A DNA stretch of 64,000 nt from an uncultured Bacteroidota bacterium (GTDB taxonomy: Bacteria; Bacteroidota; Bacteroidia; Chitinophagales; Chitinophagaceae): positions 1 through 64,000 of the forward strand of contig CAIRYK010000037.1 of NCBI GenBank assembly GCA_903882805.1, given 5' to 3'. The position numbers and the translations under genes were made by a program. Shown here piece by piece: positions 1 to 9,546 of the stretch; position 1 is the first letter of the stretch; the number at the start of each line of letters is the position of its first letter. Under the pieces are notes generated by a model, which saw nothing but the letters and a program-made list of their open reading frames with translations, was not told the DNA's origin and searched no databases.

Positions 1-120
1 CGATGCTGTAGGCATCGAATGTCTATAGCGCACCAGCATTGATTAACACCGATGCTGTAGGCATCGAATGTTTATAACACACCTGTTACATTGCACCCCG
101 ATGCTGTAGGCATCGAATGT
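1..120 (+). repeat. Array of three identical 22-nt palindromic repeats (CGATGCTGTAGGCATCGAATGT) at exact 49-bp pitch; probably continues left of the window
   Basis: Identical copies at 1-22, 50-71 and 99-120 with 27-nt spacers. Core CGATGC-TGTAG-GCATCG forms a 6-bp stem with 5-nt loop. Confidence 0.95.
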
Positions 121-170
121 TCGTTACAATATCAGGTTAACCCTTAATTATAAGCGATCGCCTGCATCAA

Positions 171-635
171 TCATTCTTCGATCCATTCAAACAAATATTT
201 CTCATCAAATGGAACATCAAAAGCGTTCAAAAACGAAACATATTCGTCCTTAAAAGTCTTCTTTTTATGGTGTTCCTTTTGGTTCATTATGTAGGATATA
301 ACGTTGGTTAAATGCGAATGACTATAAGAAAAAGCACCATATCCTTCCTGCCAGGAAAACTTAAATTTTGTGAATTTTCTTTCGTTGACAAATTCATTTG
401 TAGATTTCTTTATCTCCCTAACTAAATCTGCAATGGAACAAGTTGGTCTCATTCCGATCAGAAAATGGATATGGTCTGATACACCGTTTATGGCCAGCAT
501 TTTTTGATCTTTCTTTTGAACAACTCCCGTTATGTATTTGTATAACTCTTCCTCCCAAGCAGCAGTTATCAGACTCTCGCGACCTTTTACGGCAAAGACT
601 ATTTGTATATAAATTTGAGAAAATGTATTGGGCAT
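171..635 (-). CDS. IS200/IS605-family Y1 (HUH) transposase, REP-associated (RAYT-like)
   Basis: HUH motif 'DHIHFLIG' and Y1 region 'YIMNQKEHHKKKTFKDEYVSFL', 154 aa; flanked on both sides by inverted palindromic repeat arrays. Confidence 0.9.
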   Translation of the reverse strand: MPNTFSQIYIQIVFAVKGRESLITAAWEEELYKYITGVVQKKDQKMLAINGVSDHIHFLIGMRPTCSIADLVREIKKSTNEFVNERKFTKFKFSWQEGYGAFSYSHSHLTNVISYIMNQKEHHKKKTFKDEYVSFLNAFDVPFDEKYLFEWIEE

Positions 636-724
636 AGTTTTTTGTTAAATGTACAATACGCGTGCATTCACAAATACAATCTACAACTACATTCTTGAAT
701 GTTTTTTGTGCGCACTTACTAAAA

Positions 725-892
725 ACATTCGATGCCTATAGCATCGGGAATTATTTATACAGGTTTACTATCAACATTCGATGCCTACAGCATCAAGAAT
801 TATTTATACAGGTTTACTATAAACATTCGATGCCTACAGCATCGCTGTAATTTATTCTTACATTCTATTAGCATTCGATACCTACGGCATCT
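725..892 (-). repeat. Array of four palindromic repeats, inverse orientation to the 1-120 array, ~49-bp pitch; last copy degenerate
   Basis: ACATTCGATGCCTATAGCATCG 725-746; ACATTCGATGCCTACAGCATCA 774-795; ACATTCGATGCCTACAGCATCG 823-844; degenerate GCATTCGATACCTACGGCATCT 871-892. Confidence 0.93.
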
Positions 893-1008
893 GTATTATT
901 CATAATAGCAATTTATTAAATAGCGACCACTAAAACATACGCACATCTTACATGCGTTTACTTTTAAGTCAGCCCCACTGCATAAAAACAACCCTTTCAA
1001 TGCACCAA

Positions 1009-1545
1009 TTACCCACGCCTGCGCACCAACAAAGACAAACCCATTACTGCCAGCGATGGCAACCATAGCCATTTAAATTCGTTGGCGAAGATGGCGGCTC
1101 CATTGCCGTTTACAAGGTCAGAAAAACCTATGCTGCACACCTCAATCGGGCGAAAGGGAAAGAAATATCGGTGGGCGCTAAATGGCGCAAAAAAGGCTAC
1201 TCCCAGTCCGCCATTGGTCATGGCATCGGCAATAGGGTGCAACGCTGTGGCTACAAATAAATAAGTCCAGAGAAAAACATACTCCTTAGCCCCCTTGGCG
1301 TCTTTCCTGAACGCCAGCGCCAGTACCGCTGTTGCTAATAATGCGGCAAAGAAAAAGGAATGGGTAAACCCGCGGTGACCAAACATAGACCGGTAGGGCA
1401 CACCCAACCAATAACCGATGGCGTCGAAATCGGGTACGATGGCGCATATGGCGCCCGCAACTAACGCCTTTCGGCGATTGCTCAAAAATGTAACGCTTTT
1501 GCCGGCGGCAAAAGAAACGAAAGCATGAGATAAAATAGAAGCCAT
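1009..1545 (-). CDS. Membrane-bound metal-dependent hydrolase (YdjM/DUF457-like)
   Basis: MASILSHAFVSFAAGKS...PDFDAIGYWLG...GHRGFTHSFFFA motifs and multiple TM segments; internal Met 1545 preferred over ORF start 1587. Confidence 0.75.
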   Translation of the reverse strand: MASILSHAFVSFAAGKSVTFLSNRRKALVAGAICAIVPDFDAIGYWLGVPYRSMFGHRGFTHSFFFAALLATAVLALAFRKDAKGAKEYVFLWTYLFVATALHPIADAMTNGGLGVAFFAPFSAHRYFFPFRPIEVCSIGFSDLVNGNGAAIFANEFKWLWLPSLAVMGLSLLVRRRG

Positions 1546-1695
1546 TATATTTGCGACAAATTTTAGCGGTTTGAATTGCGGCCCCATGGGGTCATGTAAA
1601 TATAGCCATTGTAGGTAGCATTAGCTGCAATGATCTATTGGCAAGACGTAACGCATTTTGAACTATTATCAATCACAACCTTTTTATACAGCATT

Positions 1696-2655
1696 ATGGC
1701 TTTTACACTGGTAATACATGGCGGCGCAGGCAACATTACTCCGGCAATTATGAATGCGGAGCAGGAAGTACAGTACACCCAAGGCCTGCAAGAGGCACTG
1801 GATATGGGGTATGATGTGTTGCGCAATGGCGGCGGCGCTATGGATGCCGTTGTAGCGTCTATAACTGCTATGGAAAACAATCCGTTGTTCAATGCCGGTC
1901 GCGGATCTGTGTTTACAAAAAAAGGGCACAACGAAATGGATGCTGCCCTTATGGAGGGTAAGGAGCTTATGGCCGGCGCGGTGGCCGGCGTACGCAACAT
2001 AAAGAATCCCATAGTACTTGCGCGCGAAGTAATGCTGCATTCGGGCCATGTGTTTTTGAGCGATAGCGGTGCTGCCGAATTTGCGCTTAGCCGTGGAATA
2101 GAAATGGCATCGGATGAATATTTCTTCAACCAGTCGAGATACGACCAGTGGATGGAGATTCGCGATACTAACTTCACCCAGCTCGACCATAAAGGCGACA
2201 ACCTGAAAGGCGCTCCCCTACCCAATCCCGGTCATAAGTTTGGCACTGTAGGCGCTGTGGCTTGCGATGAGCAGGGCAATCTTGCAGCAGGCACCTCTAC
2301 CGGCGGCATGACCAACAAACGTTTTGGGCGCATAGGCGACAGCCCCGTAATAGGCGCCGGAACCTATGCCAACAACAAAACCTGCGCCATATCGTGCACC
2401 GGCCATGGCGAGTATTTTTTGAGGGCTGTGGTTGCTTACGATGTGTCTTGCCTTATGGAGTACAAAGGTCTATCGCTGCAAGAAGCCTGTGCCGTGGTAG
2501 TAAAAGACAAACTGGTACAAATGAAGGGTGAAGGCGGCCTGATAGCGGTAGACGCTATGGGCAACCACGATTTCTGCTTCAATTCGGCAGGTATGTATCG
2601 CGGCATGAGAAACAGCGATGGTAAGAACTACGTGGGCTTTTACGGAGCCGAATAA
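1696..2655 (+). CDS. Isoaspartyl peptidase / L-asparaginase (Ntn-hydrolase)
   Basis: 'LVIHGGAGNI', 'NPLFNAGRGSVFT', 'GTVGAVACDEQGNLAAGTSTGGMTNK' (autocleavage Thr region). Start at internal Met 1696. Confidence 0.9.
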   Translation: MAFTLVIHGGAGNITPAIMNAEQEVQYTQGLQEALDMGYDVLRNGGGAMDAVVASITAMENNPLFNAGRGSVFTKKGHNEMDAALMEGKELMAGAVAGVRNIKNPIVLAREVMLHSGHVFLSDSGAAEFALSRGIEMASDEYFFNQSRYDQWMEIRDTNFTQLDHKGDNLKGAPLPNPGHKFGTVGAVACDEQGNLAAGTSTGGMTNKRFGRIGDSPVIGAGTYANNKTCAISCTGHGEYFLRAVVAYDVSCLMEYKGLSLQEACAVVVKDKLVQMKGEGGLIAVDAMGNHDFCFNSAGMYRGMRNSDGKNYVGFYGAE

Positions 2656-2809
2656 CGAACAAGCAATACATATTTATGGCGAATAGCATTGAGGTATATA
2701 ATACACTGTTGCTATTCGCTTTTTTATATGGTACCATGGTTTGATTTAGTTCATATAGCCGGATTAACTTTTATCCGCAGTTCGCCGTTCTTACTTATTT
2801 TTGCGCATT

Positions 2810-3265
2810 ATGCGCATACTAATGGTTTGTTTGGGCAATATATGCCGTTCGCCTATTGCAGAGGGCGTGCTTAGGCATAAGGCTCAGCAACATGGCCTCA
2901 ACTGGATTATAGATTCCGCAGGCACAGAATCGTATCATGTGGGCGAACAGCCGCATAGGTTTTCGCAAAAAATATGCGCCGCCAACGGTATAGATATCAG
3001 CTATCAGCGGGCTCGTATGTTTGTTAAGGCCGACTTTAAAAACTACGATCTTATCTATGCGCTTGCAGGCGATGTATATGCCGAAATAGGCAGAATAGGC
3101 GGACTACAGGCCGATATGAAAAAGGTGCACTATTTTATGAATGAACTAAACGCAGGAGCTAACCAATCTGTGCCTGACCCTTATTACGGCGCCGAAAACG
3201 GATACGAAACCGTGTACCAACTGATAGATAAAACCTGCGACGCAATAATTGCCAATCACCAATAA
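2810..3265 (+). CDS. Low-molecular-weight protein-tyrosine-phosphatase
   Basis: 'ILMVCLGNICRSPIAEG' P-loop and 'VPDPYYG' Asp motif. ATG at 2810; the track's 2801 start is a TTG. Confidence 0.92.
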   Translation: MRILMVCLGNICRSPIAEGVLRHKAQQHGLNWIIDSAGTESYHVGEQPHRFSQKICAANGIDISYQRARMFVKADFKNYDLIYALAGDVYAEIGRIGGLQADMKKVHYFMNELNAGANQSVPDPYYGAENGYETVYQLIDKTCDAIIANHQ

Positions 3266-3323
3266 GAATAATACCGATTATCACCAACTCCGTGCGCTGC
3301 TGCGCACACTACAAAATACCACT

Positions 3324-4715
3324 ATGCAAAAACCATCTATACCACAAGGCACCCGCGATTTTTCACCGGCAGAGGTTCGTAAACGCCAGTATATACTGGG
3401 TACGTTACGTACAATATTTGAGCTTTATGGTTTTCAGCCGCTCGAAACTCCATCTATGGAATACCTTACTACCCTTACCGGCAAATATGGCGAGGAGGGC
3501 GACAGACTGATTTTTAAAATACTGAACAACGGACTTCACGAAAAAAACGAGGCCGGTAAAGCTAAGCTGAACGAAGAGTGGAATACCCTTTTAAGTAAAC
3601 CTTATTCTACACCAGCTGTTACAGAGCGTGCGTTGCGTTATGACCTTACCATACCCTTTGCCCGCTATGTGGTAATGCACCAAAACGATCTGGCATTCCC
3701 GTTTCGCAGGTACCAGATGCAGCCGGTATGGCGTGCTGACAGACCTCAAAAAGGCCGCTACCGCGAGTTTTGGCAGTGCGATGCCGATGTAGTGGGCAGT
3801 GTATCGCTCATCAACGAGGCCGAACTGTTGTGCATTTACCAAGGCGCATTTCAGCAACTGCTACTGCCGGTATGTATTAAGATAAACAGCCGTAAGCTAC
3901 TTGCTGCCCTATCGGAACTCTGTGGCATGCCCGAAAAAATGATGGATATCACCATTGCCCTCGATAAGCTGGATAAAATAGGCTGGGTAGGCGTTGCCAA
4001 CGAACTAAAGGAACGGGGCATAGCCGAAGAAGGTATATGGCAGATAGAACGGGTAATAAACGTAACCGGCAACAACGAAGAAAAACTGGCTGCCTATACC
4101 GATATTATGCAGCACAGTCCAAGCGGCATAGCCGGCATAAACGAAATAAGCAAAACACTGGCTTACTACCAGTCGCTGGCATCAGCAGAATGGCAGGGGC
4201 AAATAATGGTAGATATCAGCCTTGCGCGCGGCCTCAACTATTACACAGGCGTTATTGTTGAGGTGGTTTGCACCCATCCCAAAGTGAAGATGGGTAGCAT
4301 AGGCGGCGGCGGCCGATACGACGACCTAACAGGCCTTTTTGGCCTGAAGGGGCTATCGGGCGTAGGTGTGTCGTTTGGTATAGACCGTATATACGATGTT
4401 ATAGAAGAACTCAACCTTTTCCCCGAACAACTGGCAACAGGCAGCGTGGCCATGCTGGTCAATTTTGGCGGTGATAATGAACTATATGCACTGCAACTAC
4501 TCCGCCAGCTGCGCACGGCAGGCATAGCGGCGGAGCTGTTTCCGGATAGCGTGAAGTTTGACAAACAAATGAAATATGCCAACAAGCGCGGCTTCGCTTA
4601 TGTGTTGTTGCCCGGCGACGAGGAACGCGAAAAAGGGCTGATAAGCATGAAAAACTATGCCACCGGCGAACAAAAAATGGTGAGCATTGATGATTGTGTA
4701 ACTCAGCTAAAATAA
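3324..4715 (+). CDS. hisS: Histidyl-tRNA synthetase
   Basis: MQKPSIPQGTRDFSPAEV..., 'RALRYDLTIPFARYV', 'YYTGVIVEV', 'GSIGGGGRYDDL' class II motifs. Confidence 0.95.
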   Translation: MQKPSIPQGTRDFSPAEVRKRQYILGTLRTIFELYGFQPLETPSMEYLTTLTGKYGEEGDRLIFKILNNGLHEKNEAGKAKLNEEWNTLLSKPYSTPAVTERALRYDLTIPFARYVVMHQNDLAFPFRRYQMQPVWRADRPQKGRYREFWQCDADVVGSVSLINEAELLCIYQGAFQQLLLPVCIKINSRKLLAALSELCGMPEKMMDITIALDKLDKIGWVGVANELKERGIAEEGIWQIERVINVTGNNEEKLAAYTDIMQHSPSGIAGINEISKTLAYYQSLASAEWQGQIMVDISLARGLNYYTGVIVEVVCTHPKVKMGSIGGGGRYDDLTGLFGLKGLSGVGVSFGIDRIYDVIEELNLFPEQLATGSVAMLVNFGGDNELYALQLLRQLRTAGIAAELFPDSVKFDKQMKYANKRGFAYVLLPGDEEREKGLISMKNYATGEQKMVSIDDCVTQLK

Positions 4716-4726
4716 TAAACGCCTGT

Positions 4727-4766
4727 AAAAAAAAGCCCCGGAAACCGCAATTTCCGGGGCTTTTTT
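4727..4766. terminator. Bidirectional-looking intrinsic terminator between convergent hisS and acyl-CoA dehydrogenase
   Basis: AAAAAAGCCCCGGAAA-ccgcaa-TTTCCGGGGCTTTTTT, with A/T tracts on both sides. Confidence 0.9.
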
Positions 4767-4780
4767 CTACCATAAAATTA

Positions 4781-6562
4781 TTACAAAAAGTAGTTACCAT
4801 GCTCCAGTAGTTGCGCGGCTATCCGGCGGCGCGCTTCCTTAGCATTGTAATTATCGGCCTTGGTAAATCTTTTTAGTCCCAGCAGCATCATACGCTGCTC
4901 ATCGCCATCAGCAAACGAATTGATAGCGGCTTTGCCTGCATGGTTTATTCTGTCGGCGGCATCGTATAAAAAAGTGCGGGTGGCATCGAGGGCAATTGTA
5001 GCATTTGCGTGCCCGCTGTTCTGCATTTTTATGGCTCGCAGCAGCATACTCTCTGCCTGAAATGTGTCTATGGCCATATCTGCAATGTTCATCAGCACTT
5101 CCTGCTCCTGATCCAGTTGCATCATCAGTTTCTGCACAGCCCCTCCAGCGCACATCAGTATCGCTTTCTTGAAGTTGGCAATTACTTTTTGTTCTGCGGC
5201 AAATGGCGCATCGTCTGTGCCAAAATCGGGTATGCTCATCAATTCCTTTTGCACAGCCATTGCGGGCTCCATCAGGTTTATCCTGCCCTTCATAGCGCGT
5301 TTCAGGTACATATCCAGCGTCAGCAAACGGTTGATCTCGTTGGTACCTTCAAATATCCTGTTGATGCGACTATCGCGGTAAGCGCGCGAAATATTGTATT
5401 CGTCAGAATAGCCATTACCTCCATGTATCTGCACGCCCTCATCCACAACATAGTCCAGCGCCTCGCTGCCCAGCACCTTTAGCATGGCGCATTCTATAGC
5501 ATATTCCTCAGCAGCGCCCAGCAATGCATTGTCACCCTTGCCGGCATTTTCCAGTTCATGTTCTTTTTTATCTATCCAGTCGGCTGTACGATAAAGCGCG
5601 GTTTCTGCCGCAAAAATACGCACAGCCATTTCGCCCAGCTTATGCTGTATAGCGCCAAAACTGGCAATAGGTCTTTTAAACTGCTCACGCGTTTTAGCAT
5701 AGGCTATAGTGGTTTTCAGCGCCAGTTTGGCGCCGCCCAGCGCAGCAGCGCACAGCTTCAGCCTGCCTATGTTCAGAATATTGAATGCTATTATGTGGCC
5801 TTTACCTATTTCGCCCAGTAAGTTTTCTTTAGGTACAATACAATTCTCGAAAAATAACTGCCTTGTGCTGGACCCGCGAATACCCATTTTATGTTCTTCC
5901 TCGCCAAACGATAGTCCGGGAGTATCGCGGTCAACTATGAGCGCGCTAAATTTATCGCCGTCAATTTTTGCAAATACCGTAAACACGTCGGCAAAACCGG
6001 CATTGGTTATCCATATCTTCTGACCATTAATGGCGTAGTGGTTGCCATCGGCCGTAAGTGTAGCCGTGGTTTTAGCGCCCAGCGCATCCGATCCCGAACC
6101 AGGCTCGGTAAGAGCATAAGCGCCCTTCATTACACCTGTCGCCAGCTTGGGTATGTATTTTTCCTTTTGTTCGGCTGTGCCAAAGTACAGGATAGGCAAT
6201 GAGCCTATTCCATTGTGCGCAGCCATAGCTACGGCAAACGAATGTCCGCCGCCCAAACATTCGTTAATCAAGGTAGCCGTTACAAAATCCTTGCCTAAAC
6301 CACCATATTGCTCCGGAAACGCCGCGCCCAATAGCCCAAGTTCGCCTGCTTTATCCAGCAACGAAGGCATAAGACCAGCGTCTTGCCGGTCTATAGCTAC
6401 TAAATTGGGTAATACTTCCTTCTGCAAAAAATCATCGCACATCTCAATTATCATGCGGTGTTCTTCAGAAAGATCTTCAGGTGTAAATGTGTTTTCGGGT
6501 AACGATGGCTGAATTAAAAATGCGCCGCCGGATATAGTACTGGAAATAGTTGGAGCTTGCAT
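4781..6562 (-). CDS. Acyl-CoA dehydrogenase family protein
   Basis: 'YALTEPGSGSDALGAKTTA', 'QIHGGNGYSDEYNISRAYRDSRINRIFEGTNEINR'. Confidence 0.93.
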   Translation of the reverse strand: MQAPTISSTISGGAFLIQPSLPENTFTPEDLSEEHRMIIEMCDDFLQKEVLPNLVAIDRQDAGLMPSLLDKAGELGLLGAAFPEQYGGLGKDFVTATLINECLGGGHSFAVAMAAHNGIGSLPILYFGTAEQKEKYIPKLATGVMKGAYALTEPGSGSDALGAKTTATLTADGNHYAINGQKIWITNAGFADVFTVFAKIDGDKFSALIVDRDTPGLSFGEEEHKMGIRGSSTRQLFFENCIVPKENLLGEIGKGHIIAFNILNIGRLKLCAAALGGAKLALKTTIAYAKTREQFKRPIASFGAIQHKLGEMAVRIFAAETALYRTADWIDKKEHELENAGKGDNALLGAAEEYAIECAMLKVLGSEALDYVVDEGVQIHGGNGYSDEYNISRAYRDSRINRIFEGTNEINRLLTLDMYLKRAMKGRINLMEPAMAVQKELMSIPDFGTDDAPFAAEQKVIANFKKAILMCAGGAVQKLMMQLDQEQEVLMNIADMAIDTFQAESMLLRAIKMQNSGHANATIALDATRTFLYDAADRINHAGKAAINSFADGDEQRMMLLGLKRFTKADNYNAKEARRRIAAQLLEHGNYFL

Positions 6563-6698
6563 AAAATTGTTTTCATAAAGCTATGGAAATAATGAAAAAG
6601 GTGGGTGTTAAAATTTGAGCGCTTTTCAAACAATCACTATCTGCATTTTTTAGTATTTCCAAAGCATACTTGTACATTTATTGTCATAAAAATCAGTT

Positions 6699-7547
6699 AT
6701 GCGTATTGCACTCTGTTGTATATTGCTTACACTATCAGCCCAATCTTTTGCCCAAGCGCAAACAACTAAGAAAAAAGCCTTGGCAGATACGGTATACGAT
6801 CCTTATGAGGAGCGATCGCACTTAATGTCCGGAATAAATTGCCTCACCGACAACGTATATCTGGGTCGTAAAGACACCGTAATAACGCCATACATCAGCC
6901 CTTACTTTGGCTATCAGCATAAAGGCGGTCTGTATGCTAAGGCAAGCCTCGCATACAGCCGGACAAGAAAAAACGTGGATTTGCTTACGATTGAAGCAGG
7001 TTACGACAGATCGATCACAGAACGCATTACGGCAGGAATAACAGCCGAAAAATATTTTTACAACAAAAACTCCAACAATATTCGAGGTAATATAAAAGGC
7101 AGCGCAGGCCTTTACGTTGCAAACCAAAACAAATGGGTATCGCCGCAATTGTCGTTTGATGCTAACTTCGGTAAGAAAACCGATTATATATTAGGGCTGT
7201 TTTTTGATCATCCATTCCGCATACGTAAAAGCAAATGGCTAATCACGCCATCAGCAGGTTTGAACGGCGCTACGCAACATTTTTATAACGACTATTTTGT
7301 AAGCAATGTAGCCCGTAAAGACAAAACGTCAACTTTGAGTCAAGCGATAAAAAATGCAGGCAAATTCAAGATTATGGATTACGAAGTGGGCATAAAGGCC
7401 AACTATGTTTATCGCAAATGGCTGTTTACCGGACGCGCTGTCTATTATGTCCCGGTCAATCCGGTGGTCATAGATTTGCCCAATAATGCTATTACCGAAC
7501 GAATAGCAAACACCATAGCGCTGGAGCTGGACATTTGCTACCGATAG
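6699..7547 (+). CDS. Hypothetical secreted/outer-membrane protein
   Basis: N-terminal signal peptide (MRIALCCILLTLSAQSFAQ) and alternating beta-strand-like sequence to the C-terminus. Confidence 0.6.
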   Translation: MRIALCCILLTLSAQSFAQAQTTKKKALADTVYDPYEERSHLMSGINCLTDNVYLGRKDTVITPYISPYFGYQHKGGLYAKASLAYSRTRKNVDLLTIEAGYDRSITERITAGITAEKYFYNKNSNNIRGNIKGSAGLYVANQNKWVSPQLSFDANFGKKTDYILGLFFDHPFRIRKSKWLITPSAGLNGATQHFYNDYFVSNVARKDKTSTLSQAIKNAGKFKIMDYEVGIKANYVYRKWLFTGRAVYYVPVNPVVIDLPNNAITERIANTIALELDICYR

Positions 7548-7640
7548 CCAATATTATTTCTCTATAGGTTATTAAACTAAATTCATTGGCCTGCGTCTTA
7601 ATAGCATAACAATATTTATAAGCTGATAAAATCCAAAACT

Positions 7641-8483
7641 ATGCGACAAGCAAAACTATTAATGACCGTAAGCGCGATGGCCATTGCTATGGCAGCATTT
7701 ACATTTGGCTCGGGATGCCGCAAAAACAAAAACAACGATACGACTGCTCAAACAGAGGAAACGAACGTTGCTTCTGATCATGCGGTGTCGGAACAGGCTT
7801 TTGAGGATGCGCAAACAATAGCAGATCAGGGCGCTACGGTAACTGGCGCTATGAATTTCCGAGTATCGGGCACAATGAGCAGCCCTTGCGCCACAGTGTC
7901 TCATTCCGGCGACACTACCATTATCGACTTCGGTACAGTTGACTGTACTTGTCGCGACGGCCGCACACGCCGCGGTAAGATTATTGTGGTACGCACAGGC
8001 GTTTTTACGGATAGCGGTTCAGTGCGCACTATTACGTTCGATAATTTTTACCAAAACGGCAATAAAATAACTGGCCTGCGCACCGTAGCCAATATGGGGC
8101 ATAACACCCTTGGTCAACCTTTTTATAACATAACTGTTGCCGGTAGTGTGTTGCTGTCCACCGGAGGCACAGTGGGCGTTACCTGGAACCGTACACGCAC
8201 ATGGACGGCGGGCTATAGTACTACAGGTACCTTGACAGACGATGTTTATGCAATAACCGGCTCAGGTACCATAACCCGCGCCAGTGGAGCTGTAGTGGGC
8301 GTAGAAATTACCTCGCCGCTGATACTATCAATGGATTGCAGGTATATAGAAGCGGGAACTGTAAAATATACTTTGCCATCGGGCGGTATTCGCACACTTA
8401 ATTATGGAGATACGCCTGCCTGCGATAATATGGCTAAACTGACATTGCCCAGCGGAACAGTGTATGATATAACGCTGCGCTAA
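7641..8483 (+). CDS. Putative lipoprotein, paralog of the next gene
   Basis: Signal peptide then Cys ('FTFGSGCRKNKNN'); motif 'CTCRDGRTRRGKIIV...RTITFDNFYQNGNKITG'. Confidence 0.7.
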   Translation: MRQAKLLMTVSAMAIAMAAFTFGSGCRKNKNNDTTAQTEETNVASDHAVSEQAFEDAQTIADQGATVTGAMNFRVSGTMSSPCATVSHSGDTTIIDFGTVDCTCRDGRTRRGKIIVVRTGVFTDSGSVRTITFDNFYQNGNKITGLRTVANMGHNTLGQPFYNITVAGSVLLSTGGTVGVTWNRTRTWTAGYSTTGTLTDDVYAITGSGTITRASGAVVGVEITSPLILSMDCRYIEAGTVKYTLPSGGIRTLNYGDTPACDNMAKLTLPSGTVYDITLR

Positions 8484-8502
8484 TTTTTTTTCAATGTTTT
8501 TG

Positions 8503-8536
8503 ATATAAAAGGTGGAAATGTGTTCCACCTTTTATA
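8503..8536 (+). terminator. Stem-loop terminator
   Basis: ATATAAAAGGTGGAA-atgtg..-TTCCACCTTTTATAT hairpin with T-rich tail. Confidence 0.7.
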
Positions 8537-8640
8537 TTTTGTGGTGTTTTCCGTGTGGAATATTTGCCGCAATTCGTATATTAGCGGCAAAATTTTTCGT
8601 TAACTCTTTTTTAAGAAGCTATTTAAACATAAAACCATTT

Positions 8641-9486
8641 ATGCATTGCAATTTAAATTTCAGAATCGGCTCGTTCCTTGCGCTCGTTTCCTTACTTTTT
8701 ATCAATAGCTGCCGCCCGGATAATACCAGCGTATTGTCTGACAGCGATGATAATGGTGGTTATGCATCTGACGCTTCAAGAATAGAATGGGTTAACAACG
8801 ATGTAATTTCTATTGCAGACGTAGCCGGCACTATTTACAACGGAGCGCACATGCGCACTACCTATGGCGGCATATGCGCCACTGTAGGCGTAGATACTAT
8901 CAGTACGCCCCACGTGCTTGTTATCCGTTTTGGCAGCGAAGAGAACACCTGCACAGATGGCAGAAGGCGCAGAGGCGCTATCATTGTAAAATATGATGGA
9001 CGCTACAACGACACTGCAAAAATACATACCATTACTTTCGACAACTATTTCATCAACGGCAATCAGCTCACCGGCAGCATTCAAACAACCAGAGTAGACA
9101 CTACCATAACCGGCAACTGGTATTACAAAGTGTTTGTAAACGATTCGCTGAACATGACACAATATCCGCTCAACAGCCAGTTTGTAACATGGAAAGGCAA
9201 TCTGGTACGCAAATGGTTGACTGGCCATCTTACTGCCGATAGATTTGATGATGTGTTCTCAATATCAGGTTCAACAACCATGGTTCGCCCTAATGGTCAC
9301 CAATACAGTGTAGGAATTTCAACTCCTTGGAAAATTGCCCTGACCTGTGATTATGTGCAAAGCGGAGTGGCTAACATTACAGGCTACAATGGAGCTCGCC
9401 GCCTCGACTATGGCGGAGGCGACTGCGACGCAAACGCAAACCTTTATATAGGCGTAAATTCTTACGGTATTACGCTTACTAAATAA
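8641..9486 (+). CDS. Putative lipoprotein, tandem paralog of the 7641-8483 gene
   Basis: Signal peptide with 'LLFINSCRPDN' lipobox-like site; 'CTDGRRRRGAIIVKYDGRYNDTAKIHTITFDNYFINGNQLTG'. Start 8641 chosen over 8512. Confidence 0.7.
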   Translation: MHCNLNFRIGSFLALVSLLFINSCRPDNTSVLSDSDDNGGYASDASRIEWVNNDVISIADVAGTIYNGAHMRTTYGGICATVGVDTISTPHVLVIRFGSEENTCTDGRRRRGAIIVKYDGRYNDTAKIHTITFDNYFINGNQLTGSIQTTRVDTTITGNWYYKVFVNDSLNMTQYPLNSQFVTWKGNLVRKWLTGHLTADRFDDVFSISGSTTMVRPNGHQYSVGISTPWKIALTCDYVQSGVANITGYNGARRLDYGGGDCDANANLYIGVNSYGITLTK

Positions 9487-9506
9487 TATCTGACACTTTA
9501 AATAAC

Positions 9507-9546
9507 AAAGCGAGAGCGACTTAACGGTTGCTCTCGCTTTTTCTTT
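9507..9546 (+). terminator. Intrinsic terminator
   Basis: AAAGCGAGAG-cgacttaacggttg-CTCTCGCTTTTTCTTT. Confidence 0.85.

Noticed and set aside
1-120. CRISPR-like regular repeats
   Set aside because: Repeats are only 22 nt, strongly palindromic and occur in mirror orientation around a Y1 transposase. Right-array spacers are near-duplicates and no cas genes are present.
1635-2225. Long minus-strand ORFs opposite the isoaspartyl peptidase gene
   Set aside because: Antisense to a clear Ntn-hydrolase coding sequence.
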